NCBI GenBank assembly: GCA_022703485.1
Contig: JAKLDO010000009.1
Span: forward strand, 1-53,358
DNA length: 53,358 nucleotides
From: a bacterium
GTDB lineage: Bacteria > UBP6 > UBA1177
Reading direction: 5' to 3'
Both the position numbers and the translations under genes were made by a program. The notes below the pieces were generated by a model. The model was not told the origin of the DNA. It did no database searches and saw only the letters and a list, made by a program, of their open reading frames with translations. Below, piece by piece: positions 51,604 through 53,358 of the stretch; positions within the stretch are counted from its first letter, which is position 1; each line of letters opens with the position of its first letter.

Positions 51604-52530
51604 CTATTTGTGATGCGTTGAAATATAGTGCTCGACAGCTGTCGCCGCAGTTGCACCGTCGCCGACCGCAGTTGCGACCTGATTTACAAGCTTGTTGATT
51701 ATGTCGCCTGCCGCGAACAGCCCTTCGACATTGGTCCTCATGTGGGTATCTGCGTTTATCCTGCCGTCGGGAGTGAGTTCAACAATGTGCTTTACAGGAT
51801 CCACCTTGGGAATATAGCCTAAAAATATGAAAACACCGTCAGCCGCAACCTCTGAAAACTCTCCTGTTATCACATTCTTCACAATTATCTTTTCAACAAA
51901 ATCATTCCCTGTTATCTTTTCAGCGACTGAATCAAGCACCAGTTTTATCTTCGGATGCTTTCTCACCTCTTCCTGGATTATCTTCTCGGCCCTGAATTCC
52001 TTTCTGCGGTGGATTATCGTCACTTCAGAAGCGAACTTTGTCAGATAGAGCGCCTCTTTCAATGCACTGTCACCCCCGCCGAGCACAGCCACTTTCAGAT
52101 TTCTGTAAAATGCCGCATCGCAGACAGCGCAGTAGCTGACACCTCTTCCCGAGAATTCATCCTCGCCTTCGATCCCTGCCTTTCTCGGCGTGGAACCGGC
52201 CGCGAATATGACTGTTTTTGAAATAAGCGGAGCTTTTTCATCAAGAAGTTCCACCGAGAAGTTCCCGTCGCTGAGCTTATCAACTTTTGTAACATCACCC
52301 ATTCTGAACTCGCATCCGAAATCAACGGCCTGCTTCAGCATGTTCTCTGCCAGATCGCCACCTGATATCGACGGATTCCCAGGCCAGTTATCAAGCTTAT
52401 CGGTCAGTGTCATGAGACCTCCTGCAACAGCCTTTTCAATTATGACCGTCTTCAGAAGTGCTCTGGAAGTGTAGATGCCTGCTGTCATTCCCGCAGGACC
52501 GGAACCTACGATAATCACATCATAGATCAT
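51604..52530 (-). CDS. trxB: Thioredoxin reductase
   Basis: A 308-residue FAD enzyme that reduces thioredoxin with NADPH. N-terminal FAD fold (VIIVGSGPAGMTAGIYTSRA), redox Cys pair CAVC (134, 137) in GVSYCAVCDAAFYR, NADPH fold GGGDSALKEALYL with HRRKEFRA, and GLFAAGDI near the C-terminus. HRRxxFRA indicates NADPH preference. Length is typical. It lies between the exonuclease (18 nt) and the aldolase (8 nt) on the minus strand. Confidence 0.96.
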   Translation of the reverse strand: MIYDVIIVGSGPAGMTAGIYTSRALLKTVIIEKAVAGGLMTLTDKLDNWPGNPSISGGDLAENMLKQAVDFGCEFRMGDVTKVDKLSDGNFSVELLDEKAPLISKTVIFAAGSTPRKAGIEGEDEFSGRGVSYCAVCDAAFYRNLKVAVLGGGDSALKEALYLTKFASEVTIIHRRKEFRAEKIIQEEVRKHPKIKLVLDSVAEKITGNDFVEKIIVKNVITGEFSEVAADGVFIFLGYIPKVDPVKHIVELTPDGRINADTHMRTNVEGLFAAGDIINKLVNQVATAVGDGATAATAVEHYISTHHK

Positions 52531-52548
52531 TGCTGTCTCCTTTATTTT

Positions 52549-53139
52549 TTATCTGTCAATAACATAAAGATCATCACTTTCCATAAGGTCGAGAAGCCTC
52601 ACGATATCTTTTTCCATCACTGAGACCGTATCTATCCCGAAATTCTTTTCAAGCTTCAGATAGAGCTGGGCTGTAACAAAAGTGTCGGCAAGCGCCCTGT
52701 GCATTGTTCCGAAAGTTCTGAGATTAAGTATGTTCTTCAGTGTAGAAAGCTTGAAGTTCGAGGATTTGACATCCTTCCTTGCGGCCTTGAGAGTGCAGAA
52801 ATACTCGTACTCTTTCTTCAGACCGAGATGTTTCATTTCATATTTGAGGAAAGATCCGTCAAATGCGGCATTATGCATTACGAGAACATCATCACCTGCA
52901 AATTCCACGAAAAGCGGAAGAGCCTGCGCTATCGTCGGAGAGCCTGCAACCATCTCATTTGTGATCCCGGTTATGGATATGGAGTGTTCAGGAATGTCCC
53001 TTTCAGGATTGATCAGCGTATTGAAAACACCGCAGATCCTGTTACCGCAAAGTTTTATAGCCCCGATCTCTGTTATTCTGTCGCCTGAATCGGCATAAAG
53101 ACCGGTGGTCTCAAAATCTACCACAGTAACATTGTTCAT
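52549..53139 (-). CDS. DEDDh 3'-5' exonuclease (DnaQ/PolC-like)
   Basis: A 196-residue nuclease. Exo I VDFETTGLYADSGDRITEIGAIKL, Exo II HNAAFDGSFLKYEMK, Exo III HRALADTFVTAQLY provide the D-E-D-D-h residues. It has the size of a stand-alone DnaQ-family enzyme, possibly the proofreading epsilon subunit or an RNase T-like trimmer; the exact role is undecided. Its start overlaps the upstream Sel1 gene stop by 4 nt (ATGA). Confidence 0.9.
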   Translation of the reverse strand: MNNVTVVDFETTGLYADSGDRITEIGAIKLCGNRICGVFNTLINPERDIPEHSISITGITNEMVAGSPTIAQALPLFVEFAGDDVLVMHNAAFDGSFLKYEMKHLGLKKEYEYFCTLKAARKDVKSSNFKLSTLKNILNLRTFGTMHRALADTFVTAQLYLKLEKNFGIDTVSVMEKDIVRLLDLMESDDLYVIDR

Positions 53140-53358
53140 TGACCCTGCTTCCCGTCACTTTCTGCATTTATCAGTCTGCATGATTCCAGATCGCCCAGTT
53201 TGCAGGCTTTTGAGAAATATTTGACCGCTTTCTTGTTCTTAAGCAGAGGAAGTTTATCGTCCAGCCAGAATTTCCCGAGCTGATAACAGCCTACTGCGGC
53301 ATTCATATCACAGGCTTTAAGAAGATATCTCGCTGCTTTCTCCCTGTTCACGCTGACA
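53136..53358 (-). CDS. Sel1-repeat protein, C-terminal part (5' end beyond window)
   Basis: The frame continues to the window edge (upstream codons VSV before the GTG at 53351). Sel1-like repeats are clear: KAARYLLKACDMNAAVGCYQLGKFW and KKAVKYFSKACKLGDLESCRLI, with Cys pairs as in HcpA-type disulphide Sel1 proteins. These are scaffolds, often secreted. Translationally coupled (ATGA) to the exonuclease gene. Confidence 0.75.
   Translation of the reverse strand, partial: VSVNREKAARYLLKACDMNAAVGCYQLGKFWLDDKLPLLKNKKAVKYFSKACKLGDLESCRLINAESDGKQGQ

Overview
The window reads as chromosome from a Gram-negative bacterium of moderate GC content. Genes are close-packed, many starts are TTG or GTG, and at least twelve genes encode lipoproteins with a classical lipobox. 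The Myxococcus-type Cys-rich repeats, acidic lipoprotein linkers, type-3-thrombospondin-like calcium repeats and outer-membrane-style repertoire suggest a Myxococcota/deltaproteobacteria-like or candidate-phylum lineage. That placement is inference; no rRNA is present.

Layout. 1-5.6 kb: end of an unknown gene, dapA, a convergent 1001-aa Cys-rich-repeat lipoprotein, then an NfeD/stomatin membrane pair. 5.6-10.7 kb: a gap with a possible structured RNA, a coiled-coil/TM/TPR protein, then (minus strand) an ankyrin protein, a diguanylate cyclase and a HAD phosphatase. 10.7-20.7 kb: mostly housekeeping: adenylate kinase, tRNA-Leu(CAA), a DEAD-box helicase, a lipoprotein, a PpiD/SurA-like chaperone, an AMMECR1-like membrane-anchored protein, a YkgJ-type Cys-cluster protein, MutS2 and a TetR-family regulator. 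20.7-39.8 kb: an accessory cell-surface region. A minus-strand operon encodes a beta-helix lipoprotein, a Zn-amidase with an inserted golvesin-like domain, and a VWA lipoprotein. Divergent from it lie a TSP3 lipoprotein, five tandem VWA lipoprotein paralogues and a reduced sixth relative. 39.8-49.7 kb: a CrtI-like oxidoreductase, MalQ, then a run of a PMT-type glycosyltransferase, a U32 peptidase/TrhP-like protein, a DUF4911-like protein, a predicted beta-barrel protein and a TIGR03960-like radical SAM protein. 49.7-53.4 kb: a DUF2442 gene with a truncated partner, an LRR lipoprotein, and an operon of Sel1-repeat protein, DEDDh exonuclease, TrxB and class II aldolase.

The most distinctive feature is the surface lipoprotein region. 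Each tandem VWA protein has a lipidated Cys, a short acidic motif (often C-G-V-x-[DE]-[DE]), a [DN]-[TS]-G tripeptide tract encoded by a 9-bp degenerate repeat, a Cys-bearing calcium-repeat stalk, a MIDAS-containing VWA domain and a conserved tail. The stalk and tail are nearly constant while the VWA core differs, as expected for a diversifying family of surface binding proteins. Recognisable promoters are mostly TTGACA-like and TAGAAT/TATAAT-like boxes with a 16-bp spacer. All functions are read from sequence motifs and family knowledge; no search was run.
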